The translations under genes and the position numbers were made by a program. 64,000 bases of DNA from CADEFX01 sp046154585 (GTDB taxonomy: Bacteria; Pseudomonadota; Alphaproteobacteria; Rhizobiales; Hyphomicrobiaceae): contig JBJXDX010000058.1 in the NCBI GenBank assembly GCA_046154585.1, positions 4,901-68,900 on the forward strand, in the 5' to 3' direction. This document shows positions 17,417-26,542 of the stretch, one piece after another (position 1 is the stretch's first letter; each line of letters begins with the position of its first letter). A model generated the notes under the pieces. That model saw only the letters and a program-made list of their open reading frames with translations. It ran no database searches and had not been told where the DNA came from.

Positions 17417-17773
17417 CTAGAACAACCGTCCACCGTCGGGCACCTCGCGCTCGGGGCCGAGCAACACCACCTCGCCCGTGCCGTCCGGAAATCCGAGCGT
17501 CAATACCTCCGACATGAACTTGCCGATCTGGCGCGGCGGAAAGTTCACTACGGCCGCGACTTGGCGGCCGATAAGCGTTTCGGGCGCATAATATTTGGTG
17601 ATCTGTGCCGCGCTTTTCTTCTGCCCAATGCCCGGCCCGAAATCGATCACGAGCTTGATCGACGGCTTACGCGCCTCGGGATACGGCTCGGCCTGAACGA
17701 TGCGGCCGACGCGGATATCGACTTTGAGAAAGTCGTCGAACGTGATCTGCGGCGCCGCGGTGGCCCCCGTCAT
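17417..17773 (-). CDS. csaA: tRNA-binding domain protein CsaA
   Basis: The 118-residue protein is a stand-alone OB-fold tRNA-binding domain, as in the C-terminus of methionyl-tRNA synthetase. FLKVDIRVGRIVQAEPYPEA, GIGQKKSAAQIT and QVAAVVNFPPRQIGKFMSEV are the family hallmarks. CsaA acts as a small cytoplasmic chaperone linked to protein export in Bacillus. It is the last gene of a minus-strand run (ubiK, ybjN, proC, tetR, csaA). Confidence 0.92.
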   Translation of the reverse strand: MTGATAAPQITFDDFLKVDIRVGRIVQAEPYPEARKPSIKLVIDFGPGIGQKKSAAQITKYYAPETLIGRQVAAVVNFPPRQIGKFMSEVLTLGFPDGTGEVVLLGPEREVPDGGRLF

Positions 17774-17815
17774 TTTCTGCTCCCTGATGATGGATATGCG
17801 ACCGGTTGTGCGACG

Positions 17816-18505
17816 CTAGATCCCCGCCCCCGTCGGCGGCGTGCCGGCCGACGTGGCGCCGGCCCCAGCATCGTCGGTTGCCCGCGGCGATGATTTGAAA
17901 CCGCGCGGCATCGCCGCCGAGATGAACTTGGTCAAGCCCGAACAGATTTCGTCGATGCGCGTCAGCGTGCGCTCGCCGCGCCGCAGGCGGCGGTCAAGCG
18001 CAGCCATCGTCCGTGCCTGCCCCGGATCCTCGTCCGCAAGCCATACGCGGAACACGGAGCCGTACACAGTGGCCAAGCCGGCAACTTTGAAGCCGCCCTC
18101 AAGGCCCGCAGTGTTGACGCCCGCCGCCTCGAGCATCCAGCGCTGCGACTCCAGCACAGGACGCACATGCGCCGGGTCGGGCAGTCCGTTTTGGACAATC
18201 GAGCGCAGGGCCGGCCGGTAAGGCGCAAGCACATCGAACCGGCACATAATCACTTCAAACAGCGTATCTCGCACCGGCTGGTCCGGCGTGCGCTTGGGCG
18301 CCCGGACAAGAACCTCGTCGTCAACCTCGCTCGTGAAGGCCGCGATGATCTCGCCCTTGGAGGCAAACTCCTTTTTCAGGGCCGACAAGGTCGTGCCCGC
18401 AGCTTCGGCGATGTCAGCCAGCGTAACATCTGCCCAGGGCCGCCCGGCGGCGAGCCGCAGGGCGGCTGCAATGAGGGCGTTTCTCGGTAGCGCGGGATCG
18501 AGCAT
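17816..18505 (-). CDS. TetR family transcriptional regulator
   Basis: The 229-residue protein starts with a helix-turn-helix of the TetR type (WADVTLADIAEAAGTTLSAL followed by KKEFASKGEIIAAF). A ligand-binding helical domain follows with little recognisable detail. A Pro/Gly/Ala-rich tail (residues 205-229) is probably disordered. It lies 64 bp downstream of proC and 42 bp upstream of csaA on the same strand. No obvious efflux or enzyme target is next to it. Confidence 0.85.
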   Translation of the reverse strand: MLDPALPRNALIAAALRLAAGRPWADVTLADIAEAAGTTLSALKKEFASKGEIIAAFTSEVDDEVLVRAPKRTPDQPVRDTLFEVIMCRFDVLAPYRPALRSIVQNGLPDPAHVRPVLESQRWMLEAAGVNTAGLEGGFKVAGLATVYGSVFRVWLADEDPGQARTMAALDRRLRRGERTLTRIDEICSGLTKFISAAMPRGFKSSPRATDDAGAGATSAGTPPTGAGI

Positions 18506-18569
18506 GGTTGTCAGTCCTCCATGCTCTTAGATAGGGCTTGGAGACCACCCTTTGAAGCACCAAGCGGCA

Positions 18570-19394
18570 TCAACCCGCCAGCTCCTTGGATCGCCGCGAC
18601 GCAGCCAGAACGGCTTCGGTCATCACCGGCTGCAATCCATTTTTGGCCATGAGCACCTGCAGGGCCGCAAACGTTGTGCCGTTGGGCGAGGTCACATTCT
18701 CCCGCAGGGTGCTGGCAGGTTGATCCGAACGATGCAGCAGCTCGCCGGCGCCGGCAACCGTCCAGCGTGCCAGCTTGGCGGCGAGATCCGGCGCCAACCC
18801 TGCTTTCACGCCAGCTTCGGCCAAGCATTCGGCGAGATAAAAGACATAGGCGGGCCCCGAGCCCGATACCGCCGTGACAGGGTCGATCAAGGCTTCATCG
18901 TCCACCCATGCGGTCTCACCGACAGCCGACAGCAAGGCGCCACACATCTCCTTCTGCCGGACGGAGACATGTGCATTGGCTGTCGCAACGGTAATGCCGC
19001 GCCCAACCGCCGCCGGCGTGTTGGGGATGGAGCGGACAACCGCCGCGCCGGGCGCGAGATGACGCTCGAAGCTGCGGATCGTGCGGCCCGCGGCTACGGA
19101 CAGGACCACGGTGTTCTCGCCGGCGATTCTGGTGAGGGGCGGAAAGACCTCCTCCATGATCTGGGGCTTCACGGCCATGAGCAGCACCGCCGGAGGCGCG
19201 TCGAGGCGCGGCACCTCGCTGACCACACGGACGCGGTGTTTCGCGAGCAATTCGGCGATGCGCGGCGGAGGAGATGGATCCTGCACAATGATGCGGCCGG
19301 GATCCAATCCGCCGTCCAGCCAGCCCGCCAGGAGCGCGCCACCCATGTTGCCGGCACCGGCCAGCACGAGACTGCCATCGAGTTGCAACGCCAT
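18570..19394 (-). CDS. proC: Pyrroline-5-carboxylate reductase
   Basis: The 274-residue enzyme makes L-proline from 1-pyrroline-5-carboxylate with NAD(P)H in the cytoplasm. The N-terminal Rossmann motif is VLAGAGNMGGALLAGWLDGG. MAVKPQIMEEVFPPL and the C-terminal dimer region TAVSGSGPAYVFYLAECLAE are diagnostic. The start at 19394 follows GGAGGTGGCA; in-frame codons upstream would add a non-conserved extension. It lies in the ubiK-ybjN-proC-tetR-csaA run. Confidence 0.95.
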   Translation of the reverse strand: MALQLDGSLVLAGAGNMGGALLAGWLDGGLDPGRIIVQDPSPPPRIAELLAKHRVRVVSEVPRLDAPPAVLLMAVKPQIMEEVFPPLTRIAGENTVVLSVAAGRTIRSFERHLAPGAAVVRSIPNTPAAVGRGITVATANAHVSVRQKEMCGALLSAVGETAWVDDEALIDPVTAVSGSGPAYVFYLAECLAEAGVKAGLAPDLAAKLARWTVAGAGELLHRSDQPASTLRENVTSPNGTTFAALQVLMAKNGLQPVMTEAVLAASRRSKELAG

Positions 19395-19500
19395 TGCCAC
19401 CTCCGCCCGCTCACACGGCGAACTCATCGCGAACCGGTTGTCGCGAAATCTTAGGGTCGGGCGGGAGTTCTGGCGAGGAAAGAAATTTTCCGCGAGCGCG

Positions 19501-19998
19501 TCAGGCGTGGCCTTCGGTCTCGAACATAGTCGAGGCCAGCGCTTCCTTGCTCTCACGGCCCGCCCAGACCACGAACTGGAAGGACTGGTAATAGCGCTCG
19601 CACGCCTCAAACGCTGCCCGCAGCAAGGCCTCGCACTGCGCCGCGGTCGCCACGGTCCCATTCAGCATCAGGCCCTGACGGAACATAATAAGGCCTTCCT
19701 GGGTCCACAGATCGAAGTGGCCGAGCCAAAGCTGCTCGTTGATCTGCGCAATCAGCCGGTAGACCTCGCTCAGCCGGTTCTTCGGTATCTTGAAATCGAA
19801 CGCGCACGCAATGTGCAGCGTTTCGAGATCGTCGCGCCAATTGAGGGACACGTGATAGTCGGCCCAGGTGCCGGCAACGATGAGGGTCAGCTCCTCGTCA
19901 GCCGTACGCTCACAGGCCCAGCCATGACCGGACGCAACCTGCTCGACCAGGTCGATCGGGTTGGTCACGCGCTGGTAGCCCTGATCAGCTGTTGCCAT
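19501..19998 (-). CDS. YbjN domain-containing protein
   Basis: The 165-residue protein fits the YbjN (DUF1790-type) family, an alpha/beta sensory-regulator-like fold. NPIDLVEQVASGHGWACER, YHVSLNWRDDLETLHIACAF and QLWLGHFDLWTQEGLIMFR match the usual pattern of alphaproteobacterial members found upstream of proC. The molecular role is unknown. It lies 106 bp before proC. Confidence 0.85.
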   Translation of the reverse strand: MATADQGYQRVTNPIDLVEQVASGHGWACERTADEELTLIVAGTWADYHVSLNWRDDLETLHIACAFDFKIPKNRLSEVYRLIAQINEQLWLGHFDLWTQEGLIMFRQGLMLNGTVATAAQCEALLRAAFEACERYYQSFQFVVWAGRESKEALASTMFETEGHA

Positions 19999-20262
19999 TC
20001 GTTCCCCTCGGATATTCGTTGCCCGTGCTGCTGTGTCCCCGTGCGGTCCGGCGCAGCATATCTGCCGACGTAATCGAACCGACGCACGAGTCGCAACACG
20101 GTGAATTTATTGTCCACGGCCAAAGTGACGATCCTCGGGCAACCCTAGAATATTTAAGCAGGATCGGCACAAGCGCTGCACAAGCTGTGGAGAGCCGGTG
20201 GAGAACTGTGGGATGGGCCGGGGCGCCTCTTGACCCTCGCGAGCCAACGCCAGCGGATCGAT

Positions 20263-20529
20263 TCAAGCGCGGGTGCGCATCCCAGCGAGTTCGGCTTCGA
20301 GAGCCTCGATGCGTGCACGCAGGGCCTCGTTCTCGTCGCGCGCCTTGACGGCCATGGCCTTGGTGGCCTCGAACTCCTCACGGGTCACGACATCCATCTC
20401 GCGCAGGACGCGTTCGCCCTGCGTCTTCATGAATGTCTCGACCTCGCGCCGCATGCCCTGTGCGGCGCCGGCAGCATCCGTCATCAGCTTGGCCAGTTCG
20501 TCGAAGATGCGATTGTTGGTCTGGGTCAT
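20263..20529 (-). CDS. Accessory factor UbiK family protein (BMFP)
   Basis: The 88-residue protein is a small amphipathic coiled coil of the UbiK/YqiC family. It begins MTQTNNRIFDELAKLMTDAA and ends with a heptad-rich helix (ARDENEALRARIEALEAELA). UbiK binds UbiJ and helps ubiquinone synthesis; family members also fuse membranes in vitro. A second in-frame ATG lies nine bases upstream. It is divergent from lgt (217 bp), an arrangement I recall as common in alphaproteobacteria. Confidence 0.85.
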   Translation of the reverse strand: MTQTNNRIFDELAKLMTDAAGAAQGMRREVETFMKTQGERVLREMDVVTREEFEATKAMAVKARDENEALRARIEALEAELAGMRTRA

Positions 20530-20745
20530 CGGCGCCATCAAATCCTGGTTGTGGCCGCACGGGTACTGCAAGAACTATGGTGCGGGGGACCGCCGCATTC
20601 AAGCAACACGGGTGTGCCCCGCCGCAGCAATGGGCAACAAAAGTGTCAAAAAAACGCGGCAACGCGCCACCCTGCCTTTGCTTGACAGAGCGCCGCCGAG
20701 ACCCCCAACGTCCGCACGCATCGTGGGGCACCGAGGCAGGGCGAC

Positions 20746-21567
20746 ATGGTTCCGTTAGTTATCTCCTATCCGTCCATCGATCCCATCGCGCTGCAGATCG
20801 GGCCGCTCGCGATCAAATGGTACGGTTTGGCCTACGTCGCCGGGTTGCTGCTCGGCTGGCAGTACATGAAATGGCTGGTCTCGGATGGCCGGCTCTGGCG
20901 CGACGGTAAAAGCCCCTTCGCCGCGACCCTGGCCGACGACCTGTTCATTTGGGTGGCGATCGGCGTGGTCGTCGGCGGACGCCTCGGGCACGTGCTGCTC
21001 TACGAGCCGGCGTACTTTCTCAGCCATCCGCTCGAGATCGTCAAAATCTGGAATGGCGGCATGGCCTTTCACGGCGGCATGCTGGGAACGATCTTCGCCA
21101 TGTGGCTGTTTGCGCGCCAGCATGCGATCACGCCGCTGACTGTAATGGATGTGGTTGCCGCCAGCGTGCCGTTCGGCTTGTTCTTCGGCCGCGTCGCCAA
21201 TTTCATCAACTCGGAGATCGTCGGGCGTCCCTCGGACGTGCCCTGGGCCATGGTGTTCCCCGGTTGGGGTCCCGAACCCCGTCATCCGGCCCAGCTCTAT
21301 GAAGCCGCCCTCGAAGGCATCGTTCTCTTTCTGATCCTGCGCTGGTTGACCCATCATCGCCTCGCGCTGAAGACGCCGGGCGTCGTCGGCGGCGCGTTCC
21401 TCGCCGGCTACGGCGCGTTCCGCATCGCGTGCGAATTCTTCAAGCACCAGGAGTATCGCGGCATCGTCGGCGATGGGCTGTTTACGATGGGCATGCTCTA
21501 CTCCCTGCCGATGATCGCCGTCGGCCTCTGGCTCATCGCGCGTGGGCGGGCACACGCATATCCATGA
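20746..21567 (+). CDS. lgt: Prolipoprotein diacylglyceryl transferase
   Basis: The 273-residue inner-membrane enzyme moves diacylglycerol from phosphatidylglycerol to the lipobox cysteine of prolipoproteins. Family motifs are present: GRLGHVLLYEP, WNGGMAFHGGM, and the signature GRVANFINSEIVGRPSDVPW followed by RHPAQLYEA. About seven membrane helices are predicted from the hydrophobic pattern. Its stop overlaps the start of the next gene by 4 bp (ATGA). The local lipoprotein at 23660 would be one of its substrates. Confidence 0.96.
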   Translation: MVPLVISYPSIDPIALQIGPLAIKWYGLAYVAGLLLGWQYMKWLVSDGRLWRDGKSPFAATLADDLFIWVAIGVVVGGRLGHVLLYEPAYFLSHPLEIVKIWNGGMAFHGGMLGTIFAMWLFARQHAITPLTVMDVVAASVPFGLFFGRVANFINSEIVGRPSDVPWAMVFPGWGPEPRHPAQLYEAALEGIVLFLILRWLTHHRLALKTPGVVGGAFLAGYGAFRIACEFFKHQEYRGIVGDGLFTMGMLYSLPMIAVGLWLIARGRAHAYP

Positions 21568-22661
21568 TGGGCGATCGTCGCGATACGCCGCTGGCCGCGA
21601 TCCTCAAGGCGCGCATCGCCGACAAAGGCCCCATCACCGTCGCGCAGTATATCGAGGCGTGCCTGCAAGATCCACAGCACGGCTATTACCGGATGCACGG
21701 GATCGGCCGGGACTTCGTCACGGCACCGGAAATCAGCCAGGTGTTCGGCGAGTTGGTCGGGCTGTGGTCGGTCGTCGTGTGGCAGCAGATGGGGCAGCCG
21801 CAGCCGATCCGGCTCGTCGAACTCGGCCCGGGTCATGGCACGATGATGCGCGACATGCTGCGCGCGGCGCGCGTCGTGCCGGACTTCCTGCATGCTGTGG
21901 AGGTCGACCTCGTCGAGACAAGTGCCGCATTGGCCGCGCGGCAGTCGGATCTGATGCGGGATGCCGGCGTTCCGGTGCATGCCCATGGCGCGCTCGATGA
22001 CGTCGCCTCTGGAGCCGCCATCGTGGTCGGCAACGAATTCCTGGATGCGCTGCCGGCGCATCAGTATGTGCGAACGCGATCGGCTTGGCATGAGCGAACA
22101 ATTGGCCTTGATGATCAGGGCGATCTGCAGTTCGGCATTGGCGCGGCGGCGAATGCGGGGCTCGACGAGCGCTTTCCCGGCTCGCGCGAGGGCGATATCG
22201 TTCAGGTTCACGCTGAGTTTAGAAAGTTCGCCACCTGGATGGAGAAACGTGCCGCAGACACTTCGGTCGCCGCGCTGTTCATCGACTACGGCCACACGAC
22301 ATCGGCTTCCGGCGATACACTGGAAGCTGCGCGTGCGCATCGGCCCGAGCATCCGCTGGCCTCTCCGGGAGAAGCGGACCTCACCATACACGTCGATTTC
22401 GAAAGTGTGACACACGCATTCAGCGAGCATCGGACGCTTGCCGTCGACGGCCCCGTTACGCAGGCGGAATTCCTGGGAGCGCTCGGCATCGCCGAGCGTG
22501 CGAGCCGACTGATGGCAGCCAATCCTGCCAACGCCAATGCCATTGAAATGAGCGTGCAACGGCTGATGGCGCCGCAGGCGATGGGTACACGTTTCAAGGC
22601 AATCGGCATCAGAAGCCACGGACTGCCCGCATTGCCCGGCTTGACGACGGAGAGACCATGA
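21564..22661 (+). CDS. Class I SAM-dependent methyltransferase, MidA/NDUFAF7-like
   Basis: The 365-residue protein has the SAM site RLVELGPGHGTMMRDML and the family signature VVGNEFLDALPAHQY. Its N-terminus (GPITVAQYIEACLQDPQHGY and GRDFVTAPEISQVFGE) matches the NDUFAF7/MidA group. The mitochondrial member methylates an arginine of complex I subunit NDUFS2, so a similar protein-arginine role is likely. It overlaps lgt by 4 bp and is followed by pgeF after 25 bp; lgt-methyltransferase-pgeF is a familiar alphaproteobacterial operon. Confidence 0.9.
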   Translation: MMGDRRDTPLAAILKARIADKGPITVAQYIEACLQDPQHGYYRMHGIGRDFVTAPEISQVFGELVGLWSVVVWQQMGQPQPIRLVELGPGHGTMMRDMLRAARVVPDFLHAVEVDLVETSAALAARQSDLMRDAGVPVHAHGALDDVASGAAIVVGNEFLDALPAHQYVRTRSAWHERTIGLDDQGDLQFGIGAAANAGLDERFPGSREGDIVQVHAEFRKFATWMEKRAADTSVAALFIDYGHTTSASGDTLEAARAHRPEHPLASPGEADLTIHVDFESVTHAFSEHRTLAVDGPVTQAEFLGALGIAERASRLMAANPANANAIEMSVQRLMAPQAMGTRFKAIGIRSHGLPALPGLTTERP

Positions 22662-22686
22662 AAACCACCGCACCGACGGGCATCGC

Positions 22687-23460
22687 ATGCTGAAGCCGAT
22701 CGAAGCACCCGCACTGGCGGCGATCCCGAACATCGAGCACGGCTTCTTCACGCGACAGGGTGGACGCTCGACCGGGATTTACGCATCGCTGAACTGCGGC
22801 ACGGGCTCGAAAGACGACCGCACGACCGTGCTCGCAAATCGAGCCCTCGTCGCCGGGCACCTGGGAGCAAAACCAGGTCACCTGCTGACCTGCCACCAGA
22901 GCCATACAGCGCTGGCAGTCGCCATCAGCGAGCCGTGGGCCAATGGCGCGGCCCCGAAAGCCGATGGCATCGTGACGCGAACGCCGGGCCTCGCCGTTGC
23001 CGTGCTGGCCGCCGACTGTGCCCCGATCCTGTTCGCCGACCTCGACGCCCGCGTCATCGGCGCGGCACACGCGGGGTGGAGAGGTGCGCTGGGGGGCGTC
23101 CTCGAAGCGACTATAAAGGCCATGGAGGATCTCGGTGCCAAGCGCGAGCACATACGGGCCGCGCTTGGGCCGTGCATCGGGCCGGAAGCCTATGAAGTGG
23201 GCCCGGAATTCGAGGAGCAGTTCCACGGGAGCGATTCGGACAGTGCGGCCTTTTTTCACCTGCCGGGCCCTGATGCACGAGCGCATTTCGATCTTCCGGG
23301 CTATGTGATGAACCGCCTGAAACGGGCCGGCTTAGCCGAATCGCAGAGCGTCAGCCGCTGCACGTATGCCAATGAGGATCATTTCTTCAGCTTCCGGCGC
23401 ACTACCCACCGTTCAGAAAGCGACTACGGCCGACAGATCTCGGCCATTGTTTTGCATTAA
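22687..23460 (+). CDS. pgeF: Peptidoglycan editing factor / laccase-domain protein
   Basis: The 257-residue protein belongs to the YfiH/PgeF family (formerly called polyphenol oxidase). The metal and active-site motifs are visible: LLTCHQSHT, GAAHAGWRGALGGV, ALGPCIGPEAYEVG and CTYANEDHFFSFRR. PgeF is a cytoplasmic hydrolase that removes wrongly incorporated L-Ser from the peptidoglycan precursor UDP-MurNAc. It is the third gene of the lgt operon. ATG 22687 matches the family start. Confidence 0.93.
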   Translation: MLKPIEAPALAAIPNIEHGFFTRQGGRSTGIYASLNCGTGSKDDRTTVLANRALVAGHLGAKPGHLLTCHQSHTALAVAISEPWANGAAPKADGIVTRTPGLAVAVLAADCAPILFADLDARVIGAAHAGWRGALGGVLEATIKAMEDLGAKREHIRAALGPCIGPEAYEVGPEFEEQFHGSDSDSAAFFHLPGPDARAHFDLPGYVMNRLKRAGLAESQSVSRCTYANEDHFFSFRRTTHRSESDYGRQISAIVLH

Positions 23461-23659
23461 TTTTTCCGTATTCAGGGTCTTATCATTGGCCTAAATTGGG
23501 ATCTGCGAACAGGAAATCCTGTGCCTCCGGCTGGACGCGGGGCGGCCGAAGGTCTAGGGATTCGCGAGGGGTACCGGCATTTCGGATCTATGTAAGGCCA
23601 CTAAGTTTGTACGATGGCCACCGGTTGTCAGCGGGTCAGGACATAAGGGGGACGTCATC

Positions 23660-24739
23660 GTGACGTACTTCGACGCTGCTTCGGTGCAGCGCGGCATCAG
23701 ACGTTATGCTGCCGCTGCTGCAATTATCTTCTCGGGGGCTGGCCTCGCCGGGTGCGAAACCGGAGGGTCGATTCTGGGCGGCTCCGTCGCGTCCAACGAG
23801 ACGCCTGTCCAGTCGCAAGCTTCAGTCTCGGCGGCGCCGATCGCGAAGATCGCACTCGCGCCGGTCATAGGTGCGCCCGATCCGGTATCCAAACAGCTGG
23901 TCTCACAGCTCACCAGCGCGGTGGAAAAGCGGCGCATCGCCATCACGCCCGATCGCGATGCGAAAGCCGACTACATGCTGCGCGGCTACATCGTCGCGGC
24001 GCGAGACAAGTCCAACACCAAGGTCTCCTACATCTGGGACGTGACGGATCCGACCGGCAAGCGCGTCAACCGCGTGACCGGCGAGGAAGTCGTGGCGAGC
24101 ACGAACCCGAAAGATCCGTGGGCGTCCGTCAGCGCGACGGTGACGCAGAACATCGCCGACAAGACCGCGGCGCAGCTCGGCTCGTGGCTACCGGGCCAGA
24201 AGGGCGCGGCGGTGGCATCGGGCACCGACTCGTCGGCCGCGCCGGCCGCGGTGGGCGGCCCGACGGCAAGCCAGACCAGCACGCAGACGGCGTCCTCGGG
24301 CGATGGCGGAGCGAGCGAGCGGCCGCAACGCACGGCTGCATCCAGCACGGCCACGGCCAGCATCGCGCGCTCAGGCGATGTGGCCGCCATGGTGCCGTCT
24401 GTGACCGGCGCACCGGGAGATGGCAACTCGGCGCTCGCGGCTGCGTTGCAGGGCGAGCTTTCGCGCCAGGGCGTGGCTGTTACCGAGCAAGCTGCCGGCG
24501 CCACGTATCGCGTCGAAGGCAAGGTGATCATCGGGGCTGCTAAAGAGGGCAAACAGGCCATCCAGATCGATTGGCGCGTCAAGGATCCCCAGGGCAAGGC
24601 GCTCGGCACGGTTTCGCAAAAGAACGAAATTCCTGAGGGGTCGCTCGATGGCAGCTGGGGCAAGACGGCTGACGCTGCCGCAGCCGCCGCGGCCCAGGGC
24701 ATCGTCAAGCTGCTGCCGCAACAGCGGGCCTCGAATTGA
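23660..24739 (+). CDS. Lipoprotein with a duplicated domain
   Basis: The 359-residue protein starts at GTG 23660 after a GGGGGA site. It has a lipoprotein signal with lipobox LAGC (Cys32 about). Two related domains follow: residues about 60-180 and about 250-357. Each has a helix pair, a strand with YxL/VxGxVI, and a WDV/WRVxDPxGK block (VSYIWDVTDPTGKRV and IQIDWRVKDPQGKAL). They are joined by a Ser/Thr/Ala/Gly-rich linker of about 70 residues that is probably disordered. The fold recalls periplasmic proteins that assemble on the outer membrane, but I cannot name the family. It stands alone between pgeF and prs. Confidence 0.8.
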   Translation: MTYFDAASVQRGIRRYAAAAAIIFSGAGLAGCETGGSILGGSVASNETPVQSQASVSAAPIAKIALAPVIGAPDPVSKQLVSQLTSAVEKRRIAITPDRDAKADYMLRGYIVAARDKSNTKVSYIWDVTDPTGKRVNRVTGEEVVASTNPKDPWASVSATVTQNIADKTAAQLGSWLPGQKGAAVASGTDSSAAPAAVGGPTASQTSTQTASSGDGGASERPQRTAASSTATASIARSGDVAAMVPSVTGAPGDGNSALAAALQGELSRQGVAVTEQAAGATYRVEGKVIIGAAKEGKQAIQIDWRVKDPQGKALGTVSQKNEIPEGSLDGSWGKTADAAAAAAAQGIVKLLPQQRASN

Positions 24740-24796
24740 CAGGCCGACACGGTCGCTCAGGCGAACGTGTCAGAAAGATGAAAAACTGAGGAAAGC

Positions 24797-24847
24797 TGGG
24801 GGCTCGGACCGTTTACAGGTCTGGGCCCTCTTGCTAGAAGGCCCCCA
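24797..24847 (+). promoter_or_regulatory. Structured leader with competing hairpins upstream of prs
   Basis: Two mutually exclusive stems share bases 24800-24803. Stem A (11 bp with two G-U pairs) pairs 24800-24810 with 24818-24828 around a 7-base loop. Stem B pairs 24797-24803 (TGGGGGC) with 24841-24847 (GCCCCCA). Neither is followed by a proper T-run. The layout would suit attenuation or a metabolite-sensing leader for prs, but no known class is recognised. Confidence 0.4.
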
Positions 24848-24874
24848 CCAGTAACGAGGCGGAAAGCGGTTTCC

Positions 24875-25852
24875 ATGCCCTTCGACTCGCGCGACAACCA
24901 GGGCGGCGGCGCACCGCGCATCAAACTGGTTGCAGGCAACAGCAACCGCCCCCTGGCCGAAGCCATCTCCGCCATCCTCAAGCTGCCCCTCGCCAAGAGT
25001 GTCGTGCGGCGCTTCGCCGACATGGAAGTGTTCGTCGAAATTCAGGAGAATATGCGCGGCGAGGACGTCTATGTCCTGCAATCCACGTCGTTCCCAACCA
25101 ACGACAACTTGATGGAGCTGCTGATCCTGGTGGACGCGCTAAAGCGATCGATGGCGCGGCGCATCACGGCTGTCATGCCCTACTTCGGCTACGCCCGTCA
25201 GGACCGCCGGCCAGGCCCTCGCACACCCATCTCGGCGAAGCTCGTCGCCAACCTGATCGAGCGGGCGGGCGTGCATCGCGTCATGACGCTTGATCTGCAC
25301 GCCGGCCAGATCCAGGGCTTTTTCGATATTCCGACTGACAATCTGTTTGCGGCGCCCGTGATGGTGCGGGACATCCAGGAGCACTACGATACGTCGAAGC
25401 TCGTCGTGGTTTCGCCCGACGTCGGCGGCGTCGTGCGCGCGCGCGGTCTCGCCAAGCGCATCAACGTGCCGATTGCCATCTGCGACACGCGGCGCGAGCG
25501 GCCGGGTGAATCCGAAGTCATGAGTGTCATCGGCGACGTGCGCGGCAAGCGCTGCATTCTGATTGATGACATCGTCGATAGCGGTGGCACCCTCGTCAAC
25601 GCGGCGACAGCGCTACTGAGCCAAGGCGCAACGGAAGTGATGGCCTACATCACACACGGCGTTCTTTCCAATGGCGCGGTGTCCAAAATCGTCAATTCCA
25701 AGATCAAGACACTCGTCATCACGGACTCAATCCAACCTACCGAAGCCGTCAAGGCAGCCCAAAACATCCGCGTACTTTCCATCGCCCCGCTGCTCGGCGA
25801 GGCGATCGCGAGGACGGCACGCGAGGAAAGCGTCTCCTCCCTTTTCCATTGA
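24875..25852 (+). CDS. prs: Ribose-phosphate pyrophosphokinase
   Basis: The 325-residue enzyme makes PRPP from ribose 5-phosphate and ATP for nucleotide, His and Trp synthesis. The flexible ATP loop is YFGYARQDRRPGPRTPISAK, the ribose-5-P loop is near TLDLHAGQIQGFFD, and the PRPP motif is CILIDDIVDSGGT. The first residues (PFDSRDNQGGG) are an extension before the conserved IKLVAGNSNRPLAE. The protein ends REESVSSLFH, as usual. It has its own leader with hairpins and is followed after 30 bp by a membrane protein gene. Confidence 0.97.
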   Translation: MPFDSRDNQGGGAPRIKLVAGNSNRPLAEAISAILKLPLAKSVVRRFADMEVFVEIQENMRGEDVYVLQSTSFPTNDNLMELLILVDALKRSMARRITAVMPYFGYARQDRRPGPRTPISAKLVANLIERAGVHRVMTLDLHAGQIQGFFDIPTDNLFAAPVMVRDIQEHYDTSKLVVVSPDVGGVVRARGLAKRINVPIAICDTRRERPGESEVMSVIGDVRGKRCILIDDIVDSGGTLVNAATALLSQGATEVMAYITHGVLSNGAVSKIVNSKIKTLVITDSIQPTEAVKAAQNIRVLSIAPLLGEAIARTAREESVSSLFH

Positions 25853-25882
25853 AGATAGCCCCAGGGCTGCGCTCCGATAGGC

Positions 25883-26524
25883 GTGGCGCGCCAGATCGGC
25901 ATGATCGGCATGCTCTCCAAGACTGACGCTTTCGTCATTTCGGCCCTGCGGGAGCCTTGGCCGCAACCCGCCGACTATCCGGCGCCGGTCGCCGTCGCGG
26001 CGCGCAGCTCCTCCCTGAAGCTGATATCCAGTGGCCTGTTTGCCCTGGTTCTAGCGGCCATGATCGGCATCATCCTGCGGGAAAACGCGCTTTCCCCGAC
26101 GCCGTTCGAAGGCTGGCGCCTGTGGCTCAGAATTGGTGCAGCCGTGGGCATTGGGGTGCTCGGGATCGTCATCGTCGTGTCTGGCGTGGCTTCGATGTTG
26201 AAGCCCAAGCTTCTCGTGTCGCTCGGTCCGGCCGGGCTAACGGTGCCCGAGTTGTTTGCCGCCACGCTGCCGTGGAGCGATATCAGGGCAGTCCTGCACG
26301 ACAAACCGCGCGTAAAGATTTTCGGCGCGGGGCGCATCCTCATTGGCGTACGCGACGGCCATCGTTTTGGACCTTTGCCAAGTCCCGACGTGCAACCCGC
26401 GACAGAACCCGGCGAGTTCGATGTGACTGCGATACCGCAGCTTCTGAATGTGCCGGTGGACCGGCTCCTGGTGCAGATCCAGGCCCATCGCGCGCATTAC
26501 GGACAGAACTCGGCCAAAGAGTGA
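25883..26524 (+). CDS. Hypothetical membrane protein with two TM helices
   Basis: The 213-residue protein has two membrane helices (LISSGLFALVLAAMIGIILR and, after a short loop, a stretch around VGIGVLGIVIVVSGVAS). A C-terminal soluble part of about 110 residues follows with LPWSDIRAVLHDKPRVKIF, a pattern like the PH-type domain of STM3941/YdjN-type proteins. The start is unsure: GTG 25883, or ATG 25901 or 25910, none with a strong ribosome site. It follows prs closely and may be cotranscribed. Function unknown. Confidence 0.7.
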   Translation: MARQIGMIGMLSKTDAFVISALREPWPQPADYPAPVAVAARSSSLKLISSGLFALVLAAMIGIILRENALSPTPFEGWRLWLRIGAAVGIGVLGIVIVVSGVASMLKPKLLVSLGPAGLTVPELFAATLPWSDIRAVLHDKPRVKIFGAGRILIGVRDGHRFGPLPSPDVQPATEPGEFDVTAIPQLLNVPVDRLLVQIQAHRAHYGQNSAKE

Positions 26525-26542
26525 GGCGGCCTCATCGAGCGC

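Noticed and set aside
20090..20220. Possible DnaA-box-like bases between ybjN and ubiK (TTATTGTCCAC, TGTGGAGA)
   Set aside because: None matches TTATCCACA closely, spacing is irregular, and no replication gene is near.
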